64,000 nt of DNA. Source: Desulfotomaculum sp. (GTDB taxonomy: Bacteria; Bacillota; Desulfotomaculia; Desulfotomaculales; Nap2-2B). Location: NCBI GenBank assembly GCA_003513005.1, contig DOTD01000087.1:1-64000 (forward strand), given 5' to 3'. Below, one piece after another: positions 24,008 through 33,654 of the stretch. Positions within the stretch are counted from its first letter, which is position 1. Each line of letters starts with the position of its first letter. The notes below the pieces were generated by a model that did no database searches, was not told the DNA's origin, and saw only the letters and a list, made by a program, of their open reading frames with translations. The translations under genes were made by a program, and so were the position numbers.

Positions 24008-26212
24008 ATGGCTGAACAGGCATGTTTGGTAAAAGAGTTGGATATAGGAAGCGGCAAGATACGGCTGGAAACGGGAAAAGTTGCCAAGCAAGCCGGCGGC
24101 GCCGTACTTGTAAGGTGCGGAGATACAGTTGTTCTGGTAACGGCCACAATGGCTGAGACAATCAGGGAGGGAATAGATTTCTTTCCGCTTACAGTTGATT
24201 ATGAGGAAAGGCTGTACGCTGTCGGCAAAATCCCCGGGGGCTTTATAAAAAGAGAAGGCAGGCCCAGTGAAAAAGCAACCCTTTCGGCACGTTTAATCGA
24301 CCGGACGATCAGGCCGCTTTTTCCCAAAGGCCTGCACAATGAAGTACAGATCGTTGCTACCGTACTATCGGTAGACCAGGATAATCCTCATGAAATCGCA
24401 GCTATGATCGGCACATCGGCCGCTTTACATATAAGCGGCATACCTTTCCCCAATCCTATAGGCGGGCTGATCGTAGGGCTTGTCGACAATCGTTACGTTA
24501 TTAATCCAACCCTGGAAGAAAAGCAAAAAAGCAGGATGCAGCTTACTATTGCAGGAACGCGTGATGCGATAATGATGGTTGAAGCCGGCGCTCAAGAGGT
24601 CTTGGAAGCCGAATTGCTGGCGGGTATAAATACCGGGCATGAAAAGATAAAGGAGATCGTAGATTTTATAGAGTCTTTCCGTGAGGAAGCCCTTGCTCTC
24701 GGATTGGCCTACCCCAAGGTTGAACTGTCTCTTCCCGAAAGCAACACGGAAATGGAAGCCACGGTATTTGAAATGGCTACGGGGAAGATCGGTGAAGCCG
24801 TTAACCGGTGCATTAACGAAAAACTAAGTAAAAAAGACAGGGAAAGTTATCTGAGTGAGGTTAAGGCAGAATTGTTTGAGAACCTTGCTTCCACGTTCAG
24901 CGAACAGGAATCTTTCATCAAAAATATCATAGAAGATGTAGAGAAGAAGATAGTCAGGAGCTTTATTCTCAACCAGGGGATCCGGATTGACGGACGGACT
25001 CCCGGTGAGATCCGCCCAATTACCATAGAAGCGGGAATCTTGCCCAGGGCACACGGCTCTGCTTTATTTACAAGGGGGCAGACTCAGGTGTTGTCGGTAA
25101 CAACTCTGGGTCCGATTTCCGACGAACAGATCTTAGACGGTCTTGGTATCGAAGAGTCTAAGCGGTTTATGCACCATTACAATTTCCCACCGTACAGCAC
25201 CGGAGAAGTAAGGTTCATGAGATCCCCCGGGCGCAGGGAAATAGGGCACGGGGCGCTGGCGGAAAGGTCTTTAGCGCCGGTTATCCCAGTAGAAGAAAAT
25301 TTTCCATATGCAATCAGGATTGTCTCGGAAGTTTTGGAGTCAAACGGATCTTCATCTATGGGCAGCGTTTGCGCCAGCTGCATGAGCCTGATGGATGCGG
25401 GAGTTCCGATCAAAGCGCCGGTAGCCGGTGTGGCTATGGGGTTAATCAAGGAAGACGACAGGATTGTGGTGCTTACAGATATTCAAGGGCTTGAGGATCA
25501 CCTGGGAGATATGGATTTTAAAGTTGCGGGAACGGAAAACGGGGTCACTTCGCTGCAAATGGATATCAAAATAACCGGAGTCACAGGCGAGATTCTTGAA
25601 CAGGCGCTTAAACAGGCCCGTGAGGGCAGGATTTTTATCCTTGGTAAAATGACAGCGGTTTTGCCGGCTCCCAGAGAAGAATTGTCTCCATATGCGCCAA
25701 GGATTCTGCATATCGTGATCGATCCGGAAAAAATCAGGGATGTCATTGGTCCAGGTGGAAAAATAATTAAAAAGATTATTGAAGAAACCAAGGCTGAAAT
25801 TGACATCGAAGACGATGGAAGGGTTTTTATCGCCGCTGTAGATCCGGTTGGCGGTCAGAAGGCTTTGGAGATTATCGAAAACCTGACCCGGGAAGTCCTT
25901 GCGGGCGGCATTTATACGGGGAAGGTGACCAGGGTAACCGACTTTGGCTGTTTTGTTGAAATAATTCCCGGTGTTCTGGGAATGCCGGGGAAAGAAGGGC
26001 TGGTTCATATTTCCCAGCTAGCCGGCCACAGGGTTAACAAAGTGGAAGATGTTGTCAAAGAAGGAGAAGCAGTCGTCGTCAAGGTGATTGGTTACGATAA
26101 CCAGGGGCGCTTAAAATTATCGCGCAAGGACGCTTTACCGGCTGAGTCCAGGCGCAGTTCCGGCAGTCTTCCCAAACGGACGGGGCGGCCCAAGGAAGCT
26201 CAAAGACAGTAG
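24008..26212 (+). CDS. pnp: Polyribonucleotide nucleotidyltransferase (PNPase)
   Basis: PNPase degrades RNA phosphorolytically from the 3' end. The 734-residue protein has two RNase PH domains separated by a helical linker, a KH domain around 562-620 with VIGPGGKIIKKI, and an S1 domain around 634-705 with YTGKVTRVTDFGCFVEI. I start at ATG 24008, which gives the usual N-terminus; the GGGAGG site is unusually far (about 14 bases). The upstream in-frame ATG at 23936 lies in the terminator and is unlikely. Confidence 0.96.
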   Translation: MAEQACLVKELDIGSGKIRLETGKVAKQAGGAVLVRCGDTVVLVTATMAETIREGIDFFPLTVDYEERLYAVGKIPGGFIKREGRPSEKATLSARLIDRTIRPLFPKGLHNEVQIVATVLSVDQDNPHEIAAMIGTSAALHISGIPFPNPIGGLIVGLVDNRYVINPTLEEKQKSRMQLTIAGTRDAIMMVEAGAQEVLEAELLAGINTGHEKIKEIVDFIESFREEALALGLAYPKVELSLPESNTEMEATVFEMATGKIGEAVNRCINEKLSKKDRESYLSEVKAELFENLASTFSEQESFIKNIIEDVEKKIVRSFILNQGIRIDGRTPGEIRPITIEAGILPRAHGSALFTRGQTQVLSVTTLGPISDEQILDGLGIEESKRFMHHYNFPPYSTGEVRFMRSPGRREIGHGALAERSLAPVIPVEENFPYAIRIVSEVLESNGSSSMGSVCASCMSLMDAGVPIKAPVAGVAMGLIKEDDRIVVLTDIQGLEDHLGDMDFKVAGTENGVTSLQMDIKITGVTGEILEQALKQAREGRIFILGKMTAVLPAPREELSPYAPRILHIVIDPEKIRDVIGPGGKIIKKIIEETKAEIDIEDDGRVFIAAVDPVGGQKALEIIENLTREVLAGGIYTGKVTRVTDFGCFVEIIPGVLGMPGKEGLVHISQLAGHRVNKVEDVVKEGEAVVVKVIGYDNQGRLKLSRKDALPAESRRSSGSLPKRTGRPKEAQRQ

Positions 26213-26233
26213 TACTATGTGATAGATAAAAAT

Positions 26234-26270
26234 CCCTGCCCCATTATGCGGGTGGGGTTTTATTGTTTTT
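26234..26270 (+). terminator. Probable terminator after pnp
   Basis: CCCTGCCCC (26234-26242) can pair imperfectly with GGGTGGGG (26250-26257), followed by TTTTATTGTTTTTT. The T-rich tail is convincing, the stem less so. Confidence 0.6.
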
Positions 26271-26293
26271 TACATATTTAAGGAGGTAAATTC

Positions 26294-27559
26294 TTGTACC
26301 GGCAGGCGATTTTGGATAACGGTGTTTATGTGTTAACCGAGGATATGCCTAACGTGCGCTCTGTTGTTGTTGGGATCTGGGCGGATGTAGGATCCAGGGA
26401 TGAACCCCCGGATGCGGCGGGAATTTCCCATTTTATAGAGCACCTCATGTTTAAAGGAACGCAGCAAAGGACCGCCAGGGATATTGCGGAAGCCCTTGAC
26501 GCCGTAGGCGGACAGCTTAACGCCTTTACTACCAAAGAGTATACCTGTTACTACGCCAGGGTCATGGATGAATATTTTGATCTTTCTCTTGACGTGCTGG
26601 TTGATATGGTATTAGGTTCGCGTTTTCTCACCGAAGATATCGACAGGGAAAGGAACGTAATTGCAGAGGAAATAAAAATGTATGAAGATACGCCGGATGA
26701 GTTGGTACACGATGTTTTTACATCAGCTATCTGGCAGGAACATGCCCTGGGAAGGCCTATTATTGGGGAGGTGTCAATAATTGAAAGCCTGGACCGGTCA
26801 AGGATTTTATCCTACTATCAGACCTACTACTCACCTGCAAACCTGATTGTGGCAGTTGCCGGCAATATAAGGCATCAGGAAGTTGTAGAAAAAGTCGGCG
26901 CTGTTCTGGGGAGTGTAAGCGGCGCAAAATTAACCAGGCAAGGGAATATGCCTGTCTCGAACAGCAAAATGATCTGCCGGAAGAAGGATACAGAACAGGT
27001 TCATTTATGTATTGGCGTTCCGGGTTTACCCATGGATAATGAAAATATTTATGCGGTACAGCTGCTGAATACTATTCTCGGCGGAGGTATAAGCTCGCGC
27101 TTATTTCAGGAGGTAAGGGAAAATCGCGGCTTGGTTTACTCTATCTATTCCTACCATACTTCTTACCACGATGCCGGCCTTTTCTGTATTTATGCAGGCT
27201 TGAGCAAAAACAACGTTTTACCGGTTTCAGAGCTGGTCTTCAAGGAAATAAAAGCTATTCGCGAAAACGGTATTACCGAGGCGGAACTGCAGAGGTCCAA
27301 AGATCAGGTAAAGGGAAATCTATTCTTAAGCCTGGAAAACGTAACAACCCACATGAGCAGGCTGGCCAAATCCAAACTTTATCTTGAAAGATTCGTTACA
27401 CCCGAAGAAGTTGCCGATAGAATCAGTAAAGTGACCAGGGATGAAGTAAGAGATGTTGCCCGGGCGATCCTGATGCCGGAATCACTTGCCATAGCTGCAG
27501 TGGGTCCCTGGGATGACTGCAAGATTCTTCAGGAAAAGGCTTACGAGATATTAACCTGA
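26294..27559 (+). CDS. M16 family zinc metallopeptidase (MlpA/YmxG-like)
   Basis: A 421-residue processing-peptidase-type enzyme. The inverted zinc motif HxxEH appears as HFIEH (about 46-50), with the third ligand in ERNVIAEEIKMYED about 75 residues later; the second M16 domain with GGGISSRLFQEVRENRGLVYS follows. B. subtilis has a relative directly after pnp as well. TTG 26294 lies 7 bases after AGGAGGT. Substrate unknown. Confidence 0.93.
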   Translation: MYRQAILDNGVYVLTEDMPNVRSVVVGIWADVGSRDEPPDAAGISHFIEHLMFKGTQQRTARDIAEALDAVGGQLNAFTTKEYTCYYARVMDEYFDLSLDVLVDMVLGSRFLTEDIDRERNVIAEEIKMYEDTPDELVHDVFTSAIWQEHALGRPIIGEVSIIESLDRSRILSYYQTYYSPANLIVAVAGNIRHQEVVEKVGAVLGSVSGAKLTRQGNMPVSNSKMICRKKDTEQVHLCIGVPGLPMDNENIYAVQLLNTILGGGISSRLFQEVRENRGLVYSIYSYHTSYHDAGLFCIYAGLSKNNVLPVSELVFKEIKAIRENGITEAELQRSKDQVKGNLFLSLENVTTHMSRLAKSKLYLERFVTPEEVADRISKVTRDEVRDVARAILMPESLAIAAVGPWDDCKILQEKAYEILT

Positions 27560-27600
27560 CAAGAAAATTAATTAGACAAATATTTTTGTCCTAAAGCTTG

Positions 27601-27633
27601 CCCCACCTGCCATATATTGTATTGGAGGTGGGG
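27601..27633 (+). promoter_or_regulatory. Perfect hairpin overlapping a ribosome-binding site
   Basis: CCCCACCT (27601-27608) is the exact reverse complement of AGGTGGGG (27626-27633), loop 17 bases. The right arm contains most of the GGAGG site (27624-27628) that serves ATG 27637, so folding would block translation. Confidence 0.55.
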
Positions 27634-27636
27634 ACA

Positions 27637-27969
27637 ATGTTCTTTAGTACAGTATGTATTGCAATCATTATCCTGGCTGTAATCTGGCTTTCGATAAGGC
27701 AGAGGATGAAACTCAGTATATTCCATGAGAGATCTTGGGAGACACTGACGGAAGGAAAATCTTCACCATTTTCCCAGGCCGTTTTAAATTTAGTAGGATT
27801 TGCAGGCGGTATTTATCTTTCCCTGGTCATGCTGCTTGATTTTATGAAGTTCCAAATACCTGAACGAATACAGTTAGGTCATATGGAAATAGAGCCACTG
27901 GCAGCCCTTTCAATCACCGTGGCAGTTATCCAGCCATTTTTAATTAATATTTTCAAGCGAAATAGATAA
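27637..27969 (+). CDS. Small membrane protein of unknown function
   Basis: From ATG 27637, 8 bases after GGAGG, this is a 110-residue protein with an N-terminal hydrophobic helix (about 3-20), a charged segment, and two further hydrophobic stretches (VLNLVGFAGGIYLSLVMLL and LAALSITVAVIQPFLI). I recognise no family. It is convergent with lgt and follows the M16 peptidase by 77 bases. The start region carries a hairpin that may control its translation. Confidence 0.6.
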   Translation: MFFSTVCIAIIILAVIWLSIRQRMKLSIFHERSWETLTEGKSSPFSQAVLNLVGFAGGIYLSLVMLLDFMKFQIPERIQLGHMEIEPLAALSITVAVIQPFLINIFKRNR

Positions 27970-27991
27970 ACGTATTAGGGGGAATGAGCGC

Positions 27992-28744
27992 TTATTTTGA
28001 GTGCTCTGTACGGCGCATCATCAAGTAGGCAATGAGCATAATCAGCGGTGTCAGAAGCTGAATCAGCGTAAAAAATCCAAGTCCCCATCCGGGGACAATG
28101 ATTCCGCCAAGGATAAGGGGATTATCGCGAATGGTTTCTTCCACAAGCCCCCTGAGCAACTGGTGATAAAAAATGAAAGACCAGAATTGATAACCCGCAG
28201 GCGGGTTTTTGCGCTGGACGTATAGATAACGCAGTAAAAGGGCTAGGCCTATAGCCGAACCTACAGGCTGAGCAGGCCAATTTCCAAACCAAAAATCTGT
28301 CATTCTGCCCAGGACTTCCTGGTTAAGAATATTGGCTATCCGAATGGTAAAATATCCTATACAGAGACCCGGAACAGCCAAATCTGCAAGCTGTCCGAAT
28401 TGAATGCCTTTGTGCCTTAAATAAAGCCATCCAGCCACCATTCCCCCGAATAATCCGCCATGCCAGGCAATACCGCCCTCGTAGGTCTTTAAAATCTGAA
28501 TGGGGTCGCTTATTAACCATTGCGGGTAGTTAGCAAGAACAAACACTAAACGGGCCCCTACAATGCTGGCAATTGTGACAATAATGATCAAGTTAAGGAT
28601 AAAATCTTCATCATAGCCCCTTTTCAGCGCTCTATTGTATAAGTACCAGCCACCGATTACAAATGACAAGGCCATCAGTACTCCATACCATCGTATAGTC
28701 AGCGGACCTAAATGAACAACAACCGGATTGAGATCAACCAGCAA
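27992..28744 (-). CDS. lgt: Prolipoprotein diacylglyceryl transferase
   Basis: Lgt attaches diacylglycerol to the lipobox Cys of prolipoproteins. The 250-residue membrane protein shows the Lgt patterns IVGARLVFVL, YEGGIAWHGGLFGG (a divergent H-G-G-L signature) and a C-terminal R-x-L-V-E segment (QLLRGLVEETIRDN). TTG at 28744 follows GGGGGGAAAAAG on the minus strand. It is transcribed away from dapB; the 217-base divergent spacer holds the dapB promoter. Confidence 0.93.
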   Translation of the reverse strand: MLVDLNPVVVHLGPLTIRWYGVLMALSFVIGGWYLYNRALKRGYDEDFILNLIIIVTIASIVGARLVFVLANYPQWLISDPIQILKTYEGGIAWHGGLFGGMVAGWLYLRHKGIQFGQLADLAVPGLCIGYFTIRIANILNQEVLGRMTDFWFGNWPAQPVGSAIGLALLLRYLYVQRKNPPAGYQFWSFIFYHQLLRGLVEETIRDNPLILGGIIVPGWGLGFFTLIQLLTPLIMLIAYLMMRRTEHSK

Positions 28745-28861
28745 TCTTTTTCCCCCCAGATCAAAAAAATGTCGGCAGGTGAATATTATAAAACACCTAA
28801 TTATAACAAAATCTTATCCAAAATAAAATTTTATGTATACAGTATTGGAATCTATTTTTTC

Positions 28862-28890
28862 TTGACATAGGGGTATACTTATATGAAAAT
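28862..28890 (+). promoter_or_regulatory. Putative promoter of the dapB-dpa-asd-dapG-dapA cluster
   Basis: A perfect TTGACA (28862-28867) is followed after 17 bases by GAAAAT (28885-28890), a 4-of-6 match. TATACT at 28874 is too close to the first box to pair with it. Confidence 0.45.
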
Positions 28891-28961
28891 AGAGCAAAAA
28901 GTTATGAGAAGTTTTTAATATCCCTTATGAAGTTTTTTCAAGAAAGAAGGAGATCCGGTAC

Positions 28962-29762
28962 TTGATCAGGGTTATAATCTCTGGCGCAGCAGGCCGTATG
29001 GGCCGGGAAGTTTTAAAAAGCGTCTGGAATTCAGAGGACATGCAGTTAGTCGGAGCGGTTGACATCCAGGATAAGGGGCGCGATGCCGGTTCACTTATCG
29101 GCATAGGAGAAATAGGGATCCAGTTGCAGAGTGATCTCGAGCAGGCGCTGCAAAATACAAGACCGGATGTTATGGTTGACTTTACTATCCCGAACAGTGT
29201 AGCCGGCAACATAAAGACAGCTCTGCGCTGCGGCGTAAGGCCTGTGGTCGGGACTACGGGTTTGGAAAGCAACGAACTGTCTGAGATAACCCAAATCTCA
29301 TCAAGCAATAAGATTGGATGTATTATTGCGCCTAACTTTGCCATTGGAGCAATTTTGATGATCAATTTTGCAGCCCAGGCAGCCAGGTACTTTCCGCATG
29401 TAGAAATTATTGAGCTTCATCACGAACAGAAATTAGACGCTCCTTCCGGAACCGCCGTATTAACAGCCGCTGAAATTGTTAAAAACAGGGGTGAATTTGA
29501 ACAAGGGCTGCCCATAGAAGTTGAAAAGATACCCGGGGCACGCGGAGGCCGTTACGAAGGCGGAATTCGTTTTCACAGCGTACGCCTGCCCGGACTGGTA
29601 GCACACCAGGAGGTTATTTTTGGAGGTTTGGGCCAGACTCTTACAATCAGGCATGACACTATTTCCAGGGAGTCTTTTATGCCCGGTGTACTGCTTGCGA
29701 TTCGCAAGGTAATGCGTCTCGAAGAAGTTGTCTACGGCCTTGAAAATCTTATTTTTGAGTAA
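28962..29762 (+). CDS. dapB: 4-hydroxy-tetrahydrodipicolinate reductase
   Basis: DapB reduces HTPA to tetrahydrodipicolinate on the way to diaminopimelate and lysine. The nucleotide loop GAAGRMGR is at 8-15; the catalytic ELHHEQKLDAPSGTA segment lies near 150-165. 266 residues is normal. TTG 28962 follows AGAAGGAGATCC. It heads a lysine/dipicolinate cluster, all on the + strand. Confidence 0.95.
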   Translation: MIRVIISGAAGRMGREVLKSVWNSEDMQLVGAVDIQDKGRDAGSLIGIGEIGIQLQSDLEQALQNTRPDVMVDFTIPNSVAGNIKTALRCGVRPVVGTTGLESNELSEITQISSSNKIGCIIAPNFAIGAILMINFAAQAARYFPHVEIIELHHEQKLDAPSGTAVLTAAEIVKNRGEFEQGLPIEVEKIPGARGGRYEGGIRFHSVRLPGLVAHQEVIFGGLGQTLTIRHDTISRESFMPGVLLAIRKVMRLEEVVYGLENLIFE

Positions 29763-29840
29763 GCACTTCCCCTTTTGGCAAAACATATTATGAAGTTAAA
29801 TATGCAGCATTATTAAAGGCAGGTAAGAGGGTGGCCTTTT

Positions 29841-30737
29841 ATGACTTCAAGCCTGAAGGGGTTAAAGATAGCTGTTTTAGGCGGTGATCAAAGAGAGGCT
29901 TTTCTTGCAAAGGACCTTGCCCAATCCGGTTGCACAGTAAGTGTAGCAGGGCTTCTGGCGCAGGGTGAAAATATCAGCCTTTGCGAAGAACTGGATGAAG
30001 CCTTAGATGGTGTGCAGGTAATTGTACTGCCGGTTCCCGGGATCAACGACTCCCAGGAGATCTATTCTCCCTGTTCAACTAAGACGTTAATACTTTCGGA
30101 AGAGATTCTTGCCGGTTTGACTCCGGGGGTATTGCTTTTTGTAGGAACTGCCAGGCCAATATTAAAAGATATGGCTGCCAGACATGGTTTACAATTAATT
30201 GAACTGCTAAACCTCGACGAAGTGGCGATCTTAAATTCTATTCCTTCCGCCGAGGGAGCTGTTCAAATAGCCATGGAGAAACTTCCTACCACAATTCATG
30301 GTAGCAGAAGTTTTGTTCTGGGTTTCGGACGCACAGGAAATACGCTGGCCCGTATGCTTACCGTCTTAGGGTCCAGGACGACGGTAGTTGCCCGCAATCC
30401 CGCCCAGAGAGCAAGGGCTGTTGAAATGAATTGTACTGCCTGCAATTTCAATGAACTGCCCGGATTACTCGGTCAGGCGGAATTGATTTTCAACACTGTT
30501 CCCTATCTGGTTCTGGATGAGCAATTATTGAAAAAAGTACAAGAGGGAACACTCATCGTTGATCTTGCTTCATTTCCCGGTGGAACAGATTTCGAAGCAG
30601 CCCGCCGACTTGGAATAAATGCCGAGCTGGCGCCAGGGCTGCCCGGGAAAGTTGCCCCTAAAACTGCCGGGAAAATACTTGCTGATGTTCTCCCCAGGCT
30701 GATAGCCAGTAAACTGGCCTTTTCGAACCTGACCTAA
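29841..30737 (+). CDS. dpaA: Dipicolinate synthase subunit A
   Basis: DpaA with DpaB oxidises the dihydrodipicolinate precursor to dipicolinic acid, the calcium chelator of the spore core. The 298-residue protein has an N-terminal nucleotide-fold region (LKIAVLGGDQREAFLA) and a second Rossmann motif SFVLGFGRTGNTLARML near 156-172, as in SpoVFA. The order dpaA-dpaB-asd-dapG-dapA is that of B. subtilis. A sporulation sigma factor is expected to drive it, but I could not identify such a promoter. Confidence 0.92.
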   Translation: MTSSLKGLKIAVLGGDQREAFLAKDLAQSGCTVSVAGLLAQGENISLCEELDEALDGVQVIVLPVPGINDSQEIYSPCSTKTLILSEEILAGLTPGVLLFVGTARPILKDMAARHGLQLIELLNLDEVAILNSIPSAEGAVQIAMEKLPTTIHGSRSFVLGFGRTGNTLARMLTVLGSRTTVVARNPAQRARAVEMNCTACNFNELPGLLGQAELIFNTVPYLVLDEQLLKKVQEGTLIVDLASFPGGTDFEAARRLGINAELAPGLPGKVAPKTAGKILADVLPRLIASKLAFSNLT

Positions 30738-30758
30738 TGCTTGCCGGGGGTGCATAAA

Positions 30759-31343
30759 ATGCGCTTACAAGGTGTGCGGGTTGGGTTTTCTCTGACTGGT
30801 TCTCATTGTACTTTGGCAGAAGTAGTATCTTATATGCGAACTTTAGTAAACGAAGGTGCGGCTGTTTTTCCGGTGATCAGTCAGGCAGTTAACGAGACAT
30901 ATTCGAGATATGGATCACCGGTTAAATGGAAGGAAGCTATACAGGAAATTACTGGGAACGCTGCTATAAGCACTATTGCAGAAGCAGAACCCATCGGACC
31001 CGAATCCTTATTGGATATAATGGTTGTGGCGCCCTGCACGGGGAATACACTGGCAAAGCTGGCCAACGGCATTGTTGACGGGCCGGTTTTAATGGCTGTT
31101 AAAGCAACATTGAGGAACAGCAGGCCTGTGGTACTGGCTATTTCAACGAATGACGGCCTGGGTATGAACGCTAAGAACCTCGGGACGCTAATGAATACCA
31201 AAAACATTTTTCTGGTTCCTTTTGGTCAGGACAATCCGGTAAACAAACCGAATTCTCTGATTGCAAAGATGAACCTGATTGCAGATACAGTTTTTATGGC
31301 ATTAGAGGGAAAACAAATTCAACCATTATTAATTACGTTTTAG
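30759..31343 (+). CDS. dpaB: Dipicolinate synthase subunit B (flavoprotein-like)
   Basis: The 194-residue protein has the flavoprotein fold of SpoVFB: VGFSLTGSHC near the N-terminus and VVAPCTGNTLAKLANGI around 95-111. It partners DpaA in making dipicolinate. I select ATG 30759, 5-6 bases after GGGGGTGC; the TTG at 30741 would place that site inside the gene. Only 10 bases separate its stop from asd. Confidence 0.92.
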   Translation: MRLQGVRVGFSLTGSHCTLAEVVSYMRTLVNEGAAVFPVISQAVNETYSRYGSPVKWKEAIQEITGNAAISTIAEAEPIGPESLLDIMVVAPCTGNTLAKLANGIVDGPVLMAVKATLRNSRPVVLAISTNDGLGMNAKNLGTLMNTKNIFLVPFGQDNPVNKPNSLIAKMNLIADTVFMALEGKQIQPLLITF

Positions 31344-31353
31344 GAGGAATATT

Positions 31354-32373
31354 GTGGAAGGGTATAATGTGGTTGTAGTTGGGGCTCCTGGAGCAGTAGG
31401 ACAAGAAATTTTAAAAATACTGGAGGAACGGAATTTTCCCGTTGATCAGCTCAGGTTATGCGCTACCACGAGATCAGCGGGAAAGGAAATGGTTTTCCGC
31501 GGGAACAGCTATCAGGTAGAGGAGACAACTTTTGATTCATTTACGAAAATGGACCTGGCTCTTTTTGCAGGCGGCGCGGCCAGTCTGCAATTCGGACCGG
31601 CAGCCGTGGAACGTAATTGTGTGGTTGTCGACAACAGCAGCAACTTTCGCATGGATCCGGGAGTTCCTCTGGTTGTCCCTGAGATTAATCCTGAAGATGT
31701 AAAGTGGCACAAAGGCATTATTGCCAACCCAAATTGTTCTACCATCATTATGGTTCTTCCTTTAAAACCTATTTACGATGAGGCAGGCATTAAGCGTGTG
31801 GTGGTTTCCACCTATCAAGCGGCATCCGGAGCCGGCGCGGAGGCTATGGAGGAGCTTTTCCAGCAGACAAAGGCTATTATCCAGGGCGACGAGTACCTGC
31901 CTGCTGTTTTTCCTTACCAGATTGCTTTCAACCTGATTCCGCACATTGATGTTTTTCAGGATCTGGACTACACTAAGGAAGAATGGAAAATGGTTTATGA
32001 AACGCAAAAAATCCTGCATGATTCAAGCATTGCAATAACGGCGACAACAATACGCGTTCCTGTTTACAGAAGCCATTCCGAGTCAGTCAATGTTGAAACA
32101 GTAAAAAAACTGACCGCCGAACGGGCACGGGAGATTTTAGCCAAATTCCCCGGGGTTATGGTTTTAGACGATCCTTCCAAAAAGGAATACCCTATGCCCC
32201 TGTACAGTTCCAACCGTGATGAAGTTTTTGTCGGGCGCATTAGGGAAGATAATTCATTGCCAAACGGACTGAATTTGTGGATTTCTTCTGATCAGATCAG
32301 AAAAGGCGCCGCTACCAACGCCATTCAAATAGCAGAACTAGTTATCAAATATGGTTGTCTTAAAAGGAGATAA
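31354..32373 (+). CDS. asd: Aspartate-semialdehyde dehydrogenase
   Basis: Asd reduces aspartyl phosphate to the semialdehyde, the branch point to lysine, threonine and methionine. NADP loop GAPGAVGQEIL lies near 9-19, the active-site Cys in NPNCST (about 125-130). 339 residues is standard. GTG 31354 follows GGAGGAATATT. It lies between dpaB and the aspartokinase dapG. Confidence 0.95.
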   Translation: MEGYNVVVVGAPGAVGQEILKILEERNFPVDQLRLCATTRSAGKEMVFRGNSYQVEETTFDSFTKMDLALFAGGAASLQFGPAAVERNCVVVDNSSNFRMDPGVPLVVPEINPEDVKWHKGIIANPNCSTIIMVLPLKPIYDEAGIKRVVVSTYQAASGAGAEAMEELFQQTKAIIQGDEYLPAVFPYQIAFNLIPHIDVFQDLDYTKEEWKMVYETQKILHDSSIAITATTIRVPVYRSHSESVNVETVKKLTAERAREILAKFPGVMVLDDPSKKEYPMPLYSSNRDEVFVGRIREDNSLPNGLNLWISSDQIRKGAATNAIQIAELVIKYGCLKRR

Positions 32374-32377
32374 GATA

Positions 32378-33604
32378 ATGAGGTTTTTGATACAAAAATT
32401 TGGCGGCACCTCTGTTGCGGCGCCTGAAATGCGTGAAGAGGTGGTTAATAGAATCCTGTCTGCTATGGGGGAAGGGTATACCCCGGTAGTTGTTGTTTCA
32501 GCCATGGGAAGAACAGGGGCCCCGTATGCCACTGACACATTAATTAACCTTGCCAGGCATGCTTTTAATGATACTAACGCCCGCGAAATGGATTTACTTA
32601 TGTCCTGCGGTGAGATAATTTCCGGGGTAATCATGACTGCCACGCTTCAAGGGGCGGGATATTCCGCGGTGTTTTTAACCGGCGCGCAGGCAGGGATAGT
32701 TACTGATGAAAACTACGGCGAGGCCAGAATCAGCAAGGTTAAACCGGAACTGATCCTAAAATACGCAAAGGAAGGTAAAATAGCTGTTGTCGCAGGATTT
32801 CAGGGTGTTACGGAGGAAGGCCAGATTACTACCCTGGGAAGGGGCGGAAGCGATACTACGGCGGCTGCCCTTGGTGTTGCGTTGAACGCAGCCTGTATAG
32901 ACATCTATACGGATGTTGAAGGAATTATGACCGCGGATCCCCGGATTGTGGAAGAGGCGTTTCCTTTGGAAAGTGTGACCTACGACGAGATCTGCCAACT
33001 GGCCTACGAGGGAGCCAAAGTTATTCATCCGCGGGCTGTAGAAATCAGCATGCAAAAAAGCATTCCCATGCGGGTAAGGTCGACTTTAAGCAATGCCCCC
33101 GGAACACTTGTGACTTCTTCCCATGAAGTTTACAAGGGAACCATAGATATAACGAGAGACCGTGCAATTACCGGTATTACACAGATACCGGGCATAATAC
33201 AATATAAAGTGCAGATGGAACAGGGAACTGAAAAAAATCTTTCCAATCAGCGCCGTCTTTTTAAAAGCCTGGCTTTGGCCGGAATCAGCCTTGATTTTAT
33301 CAATGTGTACCCCGACAGGGTAGTTTTCACAGTCAGAGAGCAATTCGGGAGAAAAGCTACTGAAGTCCTGGAAAATGAGGGTTTTGCGCCGGAAATTTCA
33401 CAGGACTGCGCTAAAATTGCGGCGGTGGGCGGCGGGATGAATGGTGTTCCCGGTGTTATGTCAGGTATTGTAGAAGCGTTGACAAAAGAGGATATTCAAA
33501 TCCTGCAGTCGAATGACTCAAATACTACCATTTGGGTGCTTGTGAAAAGGGAAGATATGGAGAGGGCGGTTCGCGCTTTGCACCGCCGGTTTTTACACAG
33601 TTAA
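32378..33604 (+). CDS. dapG: Aspartokinase, DapG type
   Basis: The enzyme phosphorylates aspartate, first step of the pathway. KFGGTSVA is at 7-14, the TLGRGGSDTTAAALG motif near 155-169, and two ACT domains occupy the C-terminal third. ATG 32378 (AAAGGAGA 7 bases upstream) gives 408 residues, the length of B. subtilis DapG, which is linked to cell wall and spore diaminopimelate supply and is inhibited by DAP. Confidence 0.93.
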   Translation: MRFLIQKFGGTSVAAPEMREEVVNRILSAMGEGYTPVVVVSAMGRTGAPYATDTLINLARHAFNDTNAREMDLLMSCGEIISGVIMTATLQGAGYSAVFLTGAQAGIVTDENYGEARISKVKPELILKYAKEGKIAVVAGFQGVTEEGQITTLGRGGSDTTAAALGVALNAACIDIYTDVEGIMTADPRIVEEAFPLESVTYDEICQLAYEGAKVIHPRAVEISMQKSIPMRVRSTLSNAPGTLVTSSHEVYKGTIDITRDRAITGITQIPGIIQYKVQMEQGTEKNLSNQRRLFKSLALAGISLDFINVYPDRVVFTVREQFGRKATEVLENEGFAPEISQDCAKIAAVGGGMNGVPGVMSGIVEALTKEDIQILQSNDSNTTIWVLVKREDMERAVRALHRRFLHS

Positions 33605-33654
33605 GTTTACTTGAAGAAGTCTTTTTCCAATAAAAAATAAAGAGGTGAAAAAAA

